Positions 1-11,935 of a stretch of 64,000 nucleotides of DNA are shown here, piece after piece (the first letter of the stretch is position 1; the number at the start of each line of letters is the position of its first letter). Source of the DNA: Corynebacterium senegalense (GTDB lineage: Bacteria > Actinomycetota > Actinomycetes > Mycobacteriales > Mycobacteriaceae); assembly GCF_900411315.1 (NCBI RefSeq), contig NZ_LS990887.1, positions 2,200,125 through 2,264,124 of the forward strand. The letters run 5' to 3'. Made by a program: the position numbers and the translations under genes. A model generated the notes under the pieces. It was given only the letters and a program-made list of their open reading frames with translations, did no database searches and was not told the origin of the DNA.

Positions 1-362
1 CGATGCTCGGCAAGGCGCACCAGGTCCGGGCCCTTGATCAGCGGTGCCGTCCTCGGGTCCGGCGCGGCTGCCAGCGTCAGGTCGGTCGTCTGCCGCGCCG
101 GCGGCGCCGGCCGGATGTCGAAGCGGAACCTTCCATCAAACACCGAGATGCGGGGAAACAGGTCGGAGGAGGCGTCGAGAAGCTCAAGCGCGCTGTCCCA
201 CATCCCGGCCGGAAGCGGGCCGGCGCCGGCGGCGAAGCGCTCGCGGTGCAGCTCGAGCCCGCGGGCGCGGCCGTGATCGTGGCGCCACGAGTCGGCGCAG
301 TCGAACCCCCGCGGTTCGTCGCGCGTGGGCAGCCAGCGCCCCTCCCAGACGTAGGAGGTCAC
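1..362 (-). CDS. pabC: aminodeoxychorismate lyase, 5' part (cut by window edge)
   Basis: About 120 codons of a class IV PLP-dependent aminotransferase fold protein that would convert 4-amino-4-deoxychorismate to p-aminobenzoate and pyruvate, a folate precursor step in the cytoplasm. The GTG start at 362 overlaps the pabAB stop (GTGA). Visible are the N-terminal strand pattern ending in SVFDGRFRFDIRP and the segment TAPLIKGPDLVRLAEH; the lysine near residue 109 is the likely PLP-binding lysine of this actinobacterial subfamily (inference from the KGPDL motif). Position directly after pabAB supports PabC over branched-chain aminotransferase. The rest lies outside the window. Confidence 0.8.
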   Translation of the reverse strand, partial: MTSYVWEGRWLPTRDEPRGFDCADSWRHDHGRARGLELHRERFAAGAGPLPAGMWDSALELLDASSDLFPRISVFDGRFRFDIRPAPPARQTTDLTLAAAPDPRTAPLIKGPDLVRLAEH

Positions 363-2329
363 GTCAGCCCCGCGATCACCGCGGCCGCCTTGAGCTGAAG
401 CTCGGCGTACTCGGCGTCGGCGTCGGAGTTCCACACGATCGCGCCGCCAGCGCCGACGGTGAGCGTGTCCGCCTGCTTGACCGCGGTGCGGATCACCACG
501 CTGAGCTCCGCGTTTCCGTCGAAACCGAGGTATCCGATCGCGCCCGAGTACACCCCGCGCGGGCCGGGCTCGAGGGCGCCGATAAGCGTGCACGTGCGCT
601 CCTTCGGCGCCCCCGTCATGGAGCCGGGCGGGAAGGTCGCGCGCACCAGGTCGATTAGGCCGCGGTCGGGGCGCAGCCGCCCGGTGATGGTGGAGACGAG
701 CTGGTGCACGGTCGCGTACGTTTCCACGGCCATGAGCTGCGGGACAGCCACGGTGCCGGGGAGGCAGACCCGTGCGAGGTCGTTGCGCAACAGGTCGACG
801 ATCATCAGGTTTTCCGCCCGCGTTTTGGCGTCTTCCTGCAGCTCCTCCGCGCGGCGCTCGCGCGGCAGCGTGCCCTTGATGGGCTTGGTCTCCACCTCGC
901 GCCCGCGCACGCGCAGGAAGCGCTCGGGGGAGCTGGAGAGCACCTCGATGCCGCCGAGGCGCAGGTAGGCGGCGTAGGGCGCGGGGTTGGAGCGCCGCAG
1001 CCGCGCGTAGAGGTCGATGCCCTCGCCGCGCGCCGCCGCCTCGTAGGTGTCGGTGAGGCAGACCTCGTAGGAGTCGCCGCGCGCCAGGGCCTCCCTGATC
1101 GCCGCGAGTCGCTCGAGGTAGGCTCCGCGCCCGAGGCGCCAGGAGCCCTCGCCAATCGACGCCCCACCAGCCTCACACCGGTCCTCGCGCAGCGCCGAGC
1201 GCAGGTCCTCGGCGAGCTGGCGCGTGCCGTCGTCCCGGGCTTCATCGTCCGGTGCGCGGCGGTGCAGCACCATGAGGTGCGCGCGGCGGGCGGCGTGGTC
1301 GTAGACGAGGAAGGACTGCGGGCGCACGAAGCAGGCGTCGGGGTGGAGGCTGGTGTGCCGCGGAGAAAAGTCGGGCAGGGTCAGCGCGGCGCACTCGTAG
1401 CCGAGGTAGCCGACCCACCCGCCGGCAAAGGGCAGCTCGGGCACGCCGGAGGTGTCGACGGTCTCGCCTAGCTCCGCCTCGAGGGCCGCGAGCACGTCCG
1501 GGCCGTCGCCGCCCCTGCGGTAGACGATCCGGCGCGACAGCGGCCCGGCGTCCGTGCCCATGATGGTGAACCCCTCGCCGGTGGCGGAGTCCAGCCAGAA
1601 CGCCTCGGCGCCCTGGGCGGACAGGGCCCGGAAGGTGGCCTCGGTGTCGAGGTCGATGTCCACCGCCTCGTGCGTCACCGCCCACTGCGCCCGCCCAGCC
1701 TGTCCAACCTGCCCCGGGCGCCCCGTGCCGCGCAGCGCGAGGAAATTGCGCATGATCCGCTCGCCGTGCTCGCTGAGCACGGACTCCGGGTGGAACTGCA
1801 CTCCCCAGTGCGGCCGGCCGGGCACCTCGAGCGCCTGCACCACCCCGTCCTCGCTGCGCGCGTGCACGCGGATCCCGGACTCCGCGGCGACCGGTTCGAC
1901 GCGCAGGGAGTGGTAGCGCACGGCCGCAAAGCCCTGCGGCACCCCGTCGAAGATGCCCTCGCCCGAGTGCCTGATGCGGCTGACGTGGCCGTGGTGCGGG
2001 GCGGTCCGCGCGACCGGCGCGCCCGCGAGGTGCCCGAGGCCCTGGTGGCCGAGGCACACGCCGAGCACCGGGATGTTCGCGGCGGCCTCGATGACCTGCC
2101 GCGATGCCCCGAAGTCGCCGGAGTCCTCCGGGGCCCCGGGGCCCGGGGAGATCACCACGTGGGTGTAGCGCCCGGCCGCGACCTTCGCGGCGACGCCGAG
2201 CTTCTCGACGTCATCCGCGCGCACCACCTCGGGCTCGCGCCCCGCCGCCCGGGCAATGAGGTGGGCCAGGTTGAACGTGTAGGAGTCGCGGTTGTCCACG
2301 AGCAGAACCGCGGGTGGGGTGGCGGCCAC
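359..2329 (-). CDS. pabAB: aminodeoxychorismate synthase, PabA-PabB fusion
   Basis: Makes 4-amino-4-deoxychorismate from chorismate and glutamine for folate synthesis. The N-terminal ~190 residues are a class I glutamine amidotransferase with DNRDSYTFN, the nucleophile in GVCLGHQ (Cys near residue 92) and GVQFHPES. The C-terminal part is a chorismate-binding domain with PIKGT, RAENLMIVDLLRNDL and GSMTGAPKERT. The lysine of PIKGT is typical of PabB, whereas anthranilate synthase has PIAGT. A GTG at 2329, just past the deaminase stop, is preferred as start because the motif DNRDSYTF follows closely; an in-frame ATG at 2365 would overlap the upstream gene by 34 bases. About 656 residues. It sits in a tight chain with guaD upstream and pabC downstream. 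Confidence 0.93.
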   Translation of the reverse strand: MAATPPAVLLVDNRDSYTFNLAHLIARAAGREPEVVRADDVEKLGVAAKVAAGRYTHVVISPGPGAPEDSGDFGASRQVIEAAANIPVLGVCLGHQGLGHLAGAPVARTAPHHGHVSRIRHSGEGIFDGVPQGFAAVRYHSLRVEPVAAESGIRVHARSEDGVVQALEVPGRPHWGVQFHPESVLSEHGERIMRNFLALRGTGRPGQVGQAGRAQWAVTHEAVDIDLDTEATFRALSAQGAEAFWLDSATGEGFTIMGTDAGPLSRRIVYRRGGDGPDVLAALEAELGETVDTSGVPELPFAGGWVGYLGYECAALTLPDFSPRHTSLHPDACFVRPQSFLVYDHAARRAHLMVLHRRAPDDEARDDGTRQLAEDLRSALREDRCEAGGASIGEGSWRLGRGAYLERLAAIREALARGDSYEVCLTDTYEAAARGEGIDLYARLRRSNPAPYAAYLRLGGIEVLSSSPERFLRVRGREVETKPIKGTLPRERRAEELQEDAKTRAENLMIVDLLRNDLARVCLPGTVAVPQLMAVETYATVHQLVSTITGRLRPDRGLIDLVRATFPPGSMTGAPKERTCTLIGALEPGPRGVYSGAIGYLGFDGNAELSVVIRTAVKQADTLTVGAGGAIVWNSDADAEYAELQLKAAAVIAGLT

Positions 2330-2331
2330 GG

Positions 2332-2790
2332 TCAGTATTCCGCCCTGTCTGGGTTGGCCGCCCACGTGTCGAAGGGCGCGTTGTCGCCGGGCCGAGGGTC
2401 GTGGACGAAAGGCACCGGGTCGCGGCGCGTGCCGGCGAGGATCTCCTCGATCCAGGAGTCATCGAAACCCGCCGCCGCGGCCTGGGCGGACGCGGCGGCG
2501 TAGACCACCGACTCGACGCCCGCCCAGTGGATGGCGGCGAAGCACATCGGGCAGGGGCGGGCCGAGGAGTACAGCACGGCCCCGGTCAGGTCGTGCGTGC
2601 CCGCGGCGGCGCAGGCGGCGCGGATGGCCTGGATCTCGGCGTGCGCGGTGGGGTCGCGCCGGGCCACCACCTCGTTGCTGCCCTCGTGGAGGCCGCCGTC
2701 GGCGGCGACGACGACGCAGCCGAAGGGCCCTCCGCCGGTGGCGGCGGAGCGCTCGGCGATCTCGATGGCGCGGGCGAGGTGGTCGGGCAC
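2332..2790 (-). CDS. guaD: guanine deaminase, cytidine-deaminase fold
   Basis: 152-residue zinc deaminase. It shows the HAE zinc/proton-shuttle motif in DPTAHAEIQAIR and the PCPMC zinc motif in SSARPCPMCFAAIHW. The stretch AAGFDDSWI and a C-terminus in EY match the Bacillus GuaD type (guanine to xanthine plus ammonia) better than TadA tRNA deaminase or cytosine deaminase; this substrate call is from motif recall only. The GTG start at 2790 follows the glgP TAA directly, so translation is probably coupled. It is followed within 3 bases by pabAB. A link between guanine salvage and folate genes is unproven. Confidence 0.8.
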   Translation of the reverse strand: MPDHLARAIEIAERSAATGGGPFGCVVVAADGGLHEGSNEVVARRDPTAHAEIQAIRAACAAAGTHDLTGAVLYSSARPCPMCFAAIHWAGVESVVYAAASAQAAAAGFDDSWIEEILAGTRRDPVPFVHDPRPGDNAPFDTWAANPDRAEY

Positions 2791-5187
2791 TTACTGGCCC
2801 TCGATCGGGGTCGGCTCGATCTTCCACACCTCTGTGGCGTAGTCGCGGATCGTGCGGTCGGAGGAGAAACGGCCGGACTCGCAGATGTTGATCCAGCACA
2901 TGCGCGCCCAGTGCAGCGGGTCCGCGTAGTACTCCCGGGCCATGCGGTCGCGGGTGTCGCGGTAGTCGGCGAAGTCACCGAGCACGTAGTACACGTCCGG
3001 GGTCTCCCAGCCGTTGCCGTCCAGCAGGGAGCCGCGGATGTCGTGGAAGGCGCCGGTTCCGGCGTCGTCAAGCGTGCCGTCGGTGAGAGCGTCAAGCGCG
3101 CGCTTGAGGCCCGGGACCTGCTCGTAGTGGGCCTGCGGGTTGTAGCGCTGGCGCAGGGTGTCGAGCTCCTCCTCGCGGGCGCCGAAGATGTAGGCGTTGT
3201 CCTCGCCGACGGCGTCGACGATCTCCACGTTCGCGCCGTCCATCGTGCCCAGGGTGAGCGCGCCGTTCATCATGAACTTCATGTTCGAGGTGCCCGAGGC
3301 CTCCTTGCCGGCGGTGGAGATCTGCTCGGAGACGTCTGTGGCGGGGATGATCTGCTCGGCGGGGGAGACGTTGTAGTTCTCCACGAAGACCACGTGCAGG
3401 ATCGGGGAGACCTCGGGGTCGTTGTTGACCAGTTCGCCGATGGCGTTGATCAGCTTGATGATGCGCTTGGCGCGCGTGTAACCGGGGGCCGCCTTGGCGC
3501 CGAAGATGAAGGTGCGCTTCGGCACGTCCGTCTCCCCGTCCTCCTTGATGCGGAAGTAGAGGTCGAGGATGTAGAGCGCGTTCATCAGCTGGCGTTTGTA
3601 CTCGTGCAGGCGCTTGATCTGCGTGTCGAAGATGGAGGCGACGTCCACCGTCTCGCCCTGGTGCGCGGCCAGCCAGGCGGCGAAATCGGACTTGTTGGAG
3701 GCCTTGATGTCGCGCAGCTCGCGCATCACCTCGTCGTCCTCGGCGAAGTGGCGCAGATCGGCGAGTTTGTCCAGGTCGGTGACCCACTCGTCGGAGCCGG
3801 AGAGGCGGTCGAGCAGCGCGGAGAGCTTCGGGTTGCACATGCGCAGCCAACGCCGGGGTGTGACCCCGTTCGTCTTGTTGTTGAACTTCTCCGGGAACAG
3901 GTCGTGCCAGTAGCCCAGGGTGTCGCGCTTGATGATCTCCGTGTGCAGCGCCGCGACGCCGTTGATGGAGTAGGAGGCGTAGGCGGCGATCCACGCCATG
4001 TGCACCTTGCCGTCGTGGACGGGCGAGTAGTGGTGGGCCGCGTCGGGGTCGATGCCGCGTGCCTGCATGTCGATGCGGTAGCGCCGGTCGATCTCCACGA
4101 TGATCTCCCAGATCCGCCAGAACAGCTGCTTGAAGATGGCCACGTCCCAGGTTTCGAGGGCCTCCTGCAGCACCGTGTGGTTGGTGTAGGCGAAGGTGTT
4201 GGTGGTGACCTCCCAGGCCTCCTCCCAGCCGAGGCCGTGCTCGTCCATGAGCAGGCGCATCAGCTCCGGGATGCCGATGACGGGGTGGGTGTCGTTGAGC
4301 TGCACTGAGTTGTAGGTGTGGAACCCGCGCAGGTCGGTGCCGTGGTGCTCGATGTAGTTGTCCAGCATCTCCTGCAGGGAGGCGGAGACGAAGAAGTACT
4401 GCTGGCGCACGCGCAGCACCTTGCCGGCGAAGGAGGAGTCGTTCGGGTAGAGCACGCGGGTCAGGTCGTGGACAGCCTCGCGCTCGAGGATGGCGTCGGT
4501 GAAGCGCTGGTGGTTGAAGGCGTCGTAGTCGAACTCGTGCATCGGCTTCGCGTCCCACAGACGGAGGGTGCCGACGTTGCGGGTGCCGTAACCGGTGATC
4601 GGCATGTCGTAGGGCACGGCGCGCACGGTCATGTCGTCGAAGCGCACGATGCGCTGCTGGGAGCCGCGGCGCACGATGAAGGGGTAGAAGGACTCTTTCC
4701 AGGCGTCGGGGTGCTCCTTCTGGAAGCCGTCGACCAGCTCCTGGCGGAACAGCCCGTAGCGGTAGAGCAGCCCGTATCCGGTGACGGGGTAGTCCTGCGT
4801 GACGGCGGAGTCGAGGAAGCAGGCGGCGAGGCGGCCCAGGCCGCCGTTTCCGAGGGCGGCGTCGTGCTCGGCCTCGAGGACGTCGCTGAGCTCGCGCCCG
4901 CTTTCCGACGCCACCCGGGCGGCCTCCTCAACGAGGCCGAGGTTGGTCAGGTTGTTCAGCAGTGCGCGGCCCTGCAGGAACTCGGCCGAGAAGTAGGCCT
5001 GCTGGCGCGTCGCGGCGTAGGCGGCGCGGGTGGCGTCCCAGTCGTCGGCGATCTGTTCCATGACGGCGGCGGACATGCCCGTCCAGAACTTCTTCACCGT
5101 GGCGGTGCGGGGCGTCGCGCCGGAGAAGGCGCGGACGTGGCCCTCCACGGTGGAATCGAACTCTCGCGGGTGTGCTGGTGTGGTCAT
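2791..5187 (-). CDS. glgP: glycogen/maltodextrin phosphorylase
   Basis: 798-residue phosphorylase that releases glucose 1-phosphate from the non-reducing ends of glycogen or maltodextrins. The pyridoxal phosphate site EASGTSNMKFMMNG lies near residues 630-645, and GNGGLGRLAACFLDS near the N-terminus is typical of the family; length matches bacterial GlgP. The ATG at 5187 has a good ribosome binding site (GAGGGAG) in the upstream 121 bases, which separate it from the amidohydrolase gene. It heads the glgP-guaD-pabAB-pabC chain. Corynebacteria often carry two GlgP paralogues, and the paralogue identity is not resolved here. Confidence 0.95.
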   Translation of the reverse strand: MTTPAHPREFDSTVEGHVRAFSGATPRTATVKKFWTGMSAAVMEQIADDWDATRAAYAATRQQAYFSAEFLQGRALLNNLTNLGLVEEAARVASESGRELSDVLEAEHDAALGNGGLGRLAACFLDSAVTQDYPVTGYGLLYRYGLFRQELVDGFQKEHPDAWKESFYPFIVRRGSQQRIVRFDDMTVRAVPYDMPITGYGTRNVGTLRLWDAKPMHEFDYDAFNHQRFTDAILEREAVHDLTRVLYPNDSSFAGKVLRVRQQYFFVSASLQEMLDNYIEHHGTDLRGFHTYNSVQLNDTHPVIGIPELMRLLMDEHGLGWEEAWEVTTNTFAYTNHTVLQEALETWDVAIFKQLFWRIWEIIVEIDRRYRIDMQARGIDPDAAHHYSPVHDGKVHMAWIAAYASYSINGVAALHTEIIKRDTLGYWHDLFPEKFNNKTNGVTPRRWLRMCNPKLSALLDRLSGSDEWVTDLDKLADLRHFAEDDEVMRELRDIKASNKSDFAAWLAAHQGETVDVASIFDTQIKRLHEYKRQLMNALYILDLYFRIKEDGETDVPKRTFIFGAKAAPGYTRAKRIIKLINAIGELVNNDPEVSPILHVVFVENYNVSPAEQIIPATDVSEQISTAGKEASGTSNMKFMMNGALTLGTMDGANVEIVDAVGEDNAYIFGAREEELDTLRQRYNPQAHYEQVPGLKRALDALTDGTLDDAGTGAFHDIRGSLLDGNGWETPDVYYVLGDFADYRDTRDRMAREYYADPLHWARMCWINICESGRFSSDRTIRDYATEVWKIEPTPIEGQ

Positions 5188-5308
5188 GCGTCTCCCTCGC
5201 TGGTTGGACGTGTTCGTTTCTGTCGGGCTGGCGGTGGTGCCGGGCGCGGCGCGCCGGGCTGCAACGCCCCCGAGCCTACCTATTCCCGGCGGCGCCGACG
5301 CGCTCGCC

Positions 5309-6589
5309 TCAGCGCGCCAGGTAGGTCATCACGGCGGTGAGCGCGGCCCGGTTGGCCGCATCGATTGTCGGCTCGTACTCGGGCAGGAAGGTGGACATGT
5401 GGTTGACGGGGACGTCCTCGTTGACCCGGTCCGAGCGCACGGCGGCGTCCCACTGCCCGCGCGGGGTGCAGCCGATGAGCCAGAAGAAGTAGGGCACGCC
5501 GAAGGCCAGGGGGATGCTGGGGAAGTCCTCGGAAACAGTCTTGCGCGGGGCGCGCACCGAGTCGGTGCCGAAGACGGCGTCGAAGTTGGGGCGGACCTTG
5601 TTGTAGACGACGGCGTCGTTGCTGAGCAGCTCGCCGTGGGCGAAGTACTCGATGGTGGGGGCGTCGGTGATGCCGGAGGCGAGGACCTCGGCGTGGACGA
5701 CGCGCTCGATGGAGGCGTAGACCTTGGCCTTGGTCTTGTCGCTGTAGAAGCGGCAGTTGAGGGTCAGCTCGGCCTCGGCGGGGATGATGTTGTTCGTCGA
5801 GCCCGCGCGCATGCGCGCGACGGTCACCACGGCGAAGTCGTCGGGGTCCACCTCGCGGCCCACGATGCCCTGCATGCGGGTGATGATCATCGCGGCGGTG
5901 AACGTCGGGTCGACCGCGGCGTGCGGCATCGAGCCGTGGGCGCTGCGCCCGGGGATGGTCACCCGGATCGAGTCGCAGGCCGCGAACTGGGGGCCCGCCT
6001 TGCTCATCACCTGGCCGGCGCGGCCCGGCATGACGTGCATGCCGAAGCAGACGTCGGGGCGCGGGACGCGCTCGACCAGCCCGTCGTCGACCATGGCGCC
6101 GGCACCCGCCCCGATCTCCTCGCCCGGCTGGAACAGGGCGATGAAGGTGCCGGACCAGTGCTCGCGGGTGTGGTCCATGACGTCGCACAGGCCCAGCAGG
6201 GCCGTGGTGTGCACGTCGTGGCCGCAGGCGTGCATGGTGCCCACGGGCTTGCCGTCCGGCCCGGGGACGACCTTGTGCGAGGCGTAGGACACCGCGGTGT
6301 CCTCGGTGACGGGCAGGCCGTCGAAGTCCGCGCGGTAGAGCACGCTCGGGCCGTCACCGTTGCGGAAGACCGCCACGATGCCGTACTCGCCGACGGGCGC
6401 GACGACCTCGCAGTCGAAGCGGCCCAGCTCGGTGAGGATGCGCCGGTGGGTCTCCGTCTCCTGCATGGACAGCTCGGGGTTGGCGTGGAGGATCTCGTAG
6501 AGGCGGCGCTGCCAGACGGGGTCGATCTCGTAGGAGGATGAGATGCGCTCCAGCTTCCCGGCCAGGGTGGGCTCGTCGGTCTCGCTCAT
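5309..6589 (-). CDS. M20 family amidohydrolase (N-acyl amino acid / hippurate hydrolase type)
   Basis: 426-residue cytoplasmic metallohydrolase of the M20D type, which removes acyl groups from amino acids or cleaves similar amides. Motifs seen are VLYRADFDGLPVTE, the metal-binding MHACGHDVHTTALLG (near residues 115-125), the catalytic glutamate in ALFQPGEEIGAGA and the dimerisation-domain histidine in GRSAHGSMPH. The start at 6589 is preceded by AAGGAG. The next gene (glgP) is 121 bases further on. The physiological substrate cannot be told from sequence; candidates are N-acetyl amino acids, hippurate and, in this genus, odour-precursor N-acyl-glutamines. Confidence 0.85.
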   Translation of the reverse strand: MSETDEPTLAGKLERISSSYEIDPVWQRRLYEILHANPELSMQETETHRRILTELGRFDCEVVAPVGEYGIVAVFRNGDGPSVLYRADFDGLPVTEDTAVSYASHKVVPGPDGKPVGTMHACGHDVHTTALLGLCDVMDHTREHWSGTFIALFQPGEEIGAGAGAMVDDGLVERVPRPDVCFGMHVMPGRAGQVMSKAGPQFAACDSIRVTIPGRSAHGSMPHAAVDPTFTAAMIITRMQGIVGREVDPDDFAVVTVARMRAGSTNNIIPAEAELTLNCRFYSDKTKAKVYASIERVVHAEVLASGITDAPTIEYFAHGELLSNDAVVYNKVRPNFDAVFGTDSVRAPRKTVSEDFPSIPLAFGVPYFFWLIGCTPRGQWDAAVRSDRVNEDVPVNHMSTFLPEYEPTIDAANRAALTAVMTYLAR

Positions 6590-6640
6590 CGGGTGTCCAG
6601 GGCTCCTTGTGGGGTCGGTCCGGTGGGTGGGCGTCGGGTT

Positions 6641-7960
6641 CTAACCTAGCGCCCGGTTGTAGCGCAGGCAGTTGCGCACCGGGTGGCACTCGGTGGCGAT
6701 GCGGATGTTTCCCGCGATGCGCCCCTGGTCACGCAGCGCGTAGAGGCTGGAGACCATGCGGTCGCGGATGTCCTGGGGGGACAGGGTGTTGACGTAGATC
6801 TTCGTCCCGCCCTCGAAGCCCGCCAGGGTGGACACGCGCCACTTCAGGTTCACGCGCATGGGCATGGGGATGTCGAGGTCGATCGGCTTGTAGTGCCACT
6901 CTTCGTTGCAGGGCACCCGCGGGCCCGTAGCCGCGTGCGCCGCGTGCAGCAGGTCGGAGAAGCTGCGCATTTCCTCGGGAGTGTGCTCCCACGGTTCGGG
7001 GGCGCTGGACTTGGAGTAGACCACGACGGTGGGATAGCGGTGGCCCACACCGGCGATGAGGATGGCGTGGTCGGTCTCCGCGATGACCAGGTTGTTGTAG
7101 AAGGCGTGGTTGACGGCGTGCTCGTTGTAGATGTTCGGGTTCTGCCGCAGCTTGGCGATCTCCTGGTCGTTGTGCACTCCGCGCTCGTCGATGGCGACGA
7201 GCTGCTTGTGCAGGTGGTCGAAGGAGGCGCCGGCGGGAGCGAGCCAGTTCTGGAACACGGCGACGTAGGGCGCATAGCGGTTGGTGTCGTAGAGGTCGCG
7301 CATCGCGTCGATGGTCAAAGCGATGAAGCCGTGGTGCTCCTCGGGGGTGAGCGTGCCGGAGGAGGCGAGCTGGGAGTCGTCAGTCGCGCCGTCGACGAAG
7401 TGGCGCCGCGCGATGATGACGTCGTGGCCCCCGCCGAAGTAGGCGGGCGCGAGCCGCAGCAGCTCCTCCTCCCCGGCGCCGGCCGCCCTGGCGCCGAGCC
7501 TGCGGCGGGCCACGGCGAGCAGGTGCTCGCGGCCCTCGGGGTCGGCGAGGTAGGTCTCCATCCACCAGCGCTGCTTCTCGGTCATCTCGTAGCCGTAGTT
7601 TTCGTGCCAGTAGTTGTAGGAGACGATCTCGAAGAGGTTGGGCACGCGGCGGAACTCGGCCTGCTCCCGGTCGAGCTCGCTGGGCAGAAGCCGGCGGAGG
7701 ATCTTCCACTCCTCGCCGATGCGCACCATCCGCGCCTTCTCGGGCGGCGTGCTGAGCTGGTTGGCGGAGCAGAAGGCGCAGGAGTGGGTGAAGTCCTCGG
7801 GCTGCAGCGGGCGGGCATCCTTCACCGGGGCGCTGAGGGGCCGGTCCCCGCGGCCCGGCACGGTCCACACCTCGGTTCCCGAGAACGGGTTGATCTGCTT
7901 GATGGTTCCGTCGGCCATCGTCAGGAGGGGTTCGGTGTGTCCGTGGATGTAGGAAGTCAT
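6641..7960 (-). CDS. DUF4921 family protein, GalT-like nucleotidyltransferase fold
   Basis: About 439 residues from the ATG at 7960 (a TTG nine bases upstream is in frame). I recognise the corynebacterial DUF4921 family. It has GalT hallmarks: a CAFCSANQLSTPPE zinc-type motif near residue 63 and NWLAPAGASFDHLHKQ near residue 245, giving the HxHxQ active-site signature of galactose-1-phosphate uridylyltransferase and ADP-glucose phosphorylase. This suggests a nucleotidyl-transfer or phosphorolysis reaction on a sugar phosphate or nucleotide; the substrate is unknown. The gene is followed by the amidohydrolase after 51 bases and is divergent from the small gene at 7992. Confidence 0.75.
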   Translation of the reverse strand: MTSYIHGHTEPLLTMADGTIKQINPFSGTEVWTVPGRGDRPLSAPVKDARPLQPEDFTHSCAFCSANQLSTPPEKARMVRIGEEWKILRRLLPSELDREQAEFRRVPNLFEIVSYNYWHENYGYEMTEKQRWWMETYLADPEGREHLLAVARRRLGARAAGAGEEELLRLAPAYFGGGHDVIIARRHFVDGATDDSQLASSGTLTPEEHHGFIALTIDAMRDLYDTNRYAPYVAVFQNWLAPAGASFDHLHKQLVAIDERGVHNDQEIAKLRQNPNIYNEHAVNHAFYNNLVIAETDHAILIAGVGHRYPTVVVYSKSSAPEPWEHTPEEMRSFSDLLHAAHAATGPRVPCNEEWHYKPIDLDIPMPMRVNLKWRVSTLAGFEGGTKIYVNTLSPQDIRDRMVSSLYALRDQGRIAGNIRIATECHPVRNCLRYNRALG

Positions 7961-8359
7961 GTGTGCCAAGGGTATTAGTTAGCCTTGGTCCATGCCGATC
8001 ATCCAGTTTGACGTCCTCGTCCCCGACGCCGCCGCCCCCGAGGTCGGGGCCGCCTTCCAGCGCGCGCTCGACATCCTCGTGCGCCGCGGGATGCTCACCT
8101 CGGGCACGGCCGAGCACGCGGAGCCGCCGCTTGTCGACGCCACCACCGACGCCCAGCTGCGCGAGGTCTACCGCGCCGACCGCGGGGCGGACCCGGACGC
8201 TGAGGGCGCGCGCGTGCACCGCTTCCGCATCGACGCCGGAGGGGCCGACAGCTACAACCGCCTGGCGATGGGCCTGTCGCGGGTGCTCACCCCGAAGGCG
8301 GAGCTGCCGCGGGACCCGGCGGCCCTGATGGTGCAGGAGCGCTTCGAGGTGCCCTCGAT

Positions 8360-11072
<2,713 letters not shown>

Positions 11073-11104
11073 CGCGCGCTATCACCGGCCGCGCCGTTAA
11101 TCAG

Positions 11105-11110
11105 TACGCT
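11105..11110 (+). promoter_or_regulatory. candidate -10 of sepIVA (leaderless)
   Basis: TACGCT, eight bases before the ATG at 11119, with no Shine-Dalgarno sequence between. It predicts a transcript beginning at or next to the start codon. Confidence 0.4.
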
Positions 11111-11118
11111 GAGTAATC

Positions 11119-11916
11119 ATGTACCGCGTTTTTGAAGCCCTCGATGAACTCGTCCAGACGGTGGAGCAGGCCTACGGCGTGCCGATGACCGCCAACTGCA
11201 TGGTCCCGCGCAACCAGATGCTCGAGCTTCTCGACGACCTGCGCAACGCCCTGCCCGTCGAGATCGACGACGCGCAGGACGTGCTGGACCAGCAGGACGA
11301 GATCCTCCGGGGGGCGCAGGAGCGCGCGGCGACGGTCGTGGGCGAGGCCGAGGACGAGGCCGAGCGCATCATGCGCGACGTTCACAACCAGACCGAGAGC
11401 ATGCTTGCCGACGCCCAGTCGCGCGCCACCCTCCTCGTGTCCAACGCGGAGGAGGACGCGGAGCGCACCGTGGCCCGCGCCCACGAGGACGCGGACGCCG
11501 CGGTGGCCTCGGCGCGCGCGGAGGCGGACCGCCTGGTGGAGACGGGCAACCAGGAGTACCAGCGCAGCGTCGACGACGGCCTGGCGGAGCAGCAGCGCCT
11601 CATCAGCGAGTCCGAGGTCATGCGCCGCGCGGACGAGGAGGCGCGCCGCCTGGTCGAGTCGGCCCACTCCGACTCGGCACGGCTGCGCTCCGAGTGCGAC
11701 GACTACGTCGACTCCAAGCTCGCGGAGTTCGAGGAGTCGCTAACCTCCGTCCTGCGGACCGTCTCCTCCGACCGCTCGGCGCTGCGCCGCGGCGCCGGGA
11801 TCTCGGGCGAGGCCTACGAGCCCCACGAGCGCTACGGGCGCGGGGAGCGCCGCGAATACACCCGCCGCCCGCGCGCTGAGCGGGCGGATCGGGCCGACTC
11901 CGACGTGGATTACTAG
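11119..11916 (+). CDS. sepIVA: SepIVA-like DivIVA-domain cell division protein
   Basis: 265 residues, almost all predicted coiled coil: an N-terminal DivIVA-like segment (MYRVFEALDELVQTVEQAYGVPM), long Ala/Glu/Arg heptads from about residue 50 to 210, then a charged, Arg/Glu/Tyr-rich tail. It is the likely orthologue of mycobacterial SepIVA (Rv2927c), a septum-associated regulator of division and envelope synthesis, because the same order sepIVA-yceD-rnc-fpg-smc-ftsY is found in Mycobacterium. Wag31/DivIVA itself normally sits near the ftsZ cluster, so this is the second DivIVA-domain protein. It probably sits on the cytoplasmic side at the division site. Confidence 0.82.
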   Translation: MYRVFEALDELVQTVEQAYGVPMTANCMVPRNQMLELLDDLRNALPVEIDDAQDVLDQQDEILRGAQERAATVVGEAEDEAERIMRDVHNQTESMLADAQSRATLLVSNAEEDAERTVARAHEDADAAVASARAEADRLVETGNQEYQRSVDDGLAEQQRLISESEVMRRADEEARRLVESAHSDSARLRSECDDYVDSKLAEFEESLTSVLRTVSSDRSALRRGAGISGEAYEPHERYGRGERREYTRRPRAERADRADSDVDY

Positions 11917-11935
11917 GAACCCGGTTTCGTTGTAG

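Noticed and set aside
7970..7991. DtxR-like iron box (GTTAGCCT core) between the DUF4921 gene and the gene at 7992
   Set aside because: Only the eight-base core matches; by eye about 10 of 19 positions fit the DtxR consensus and the second half-site is absent.
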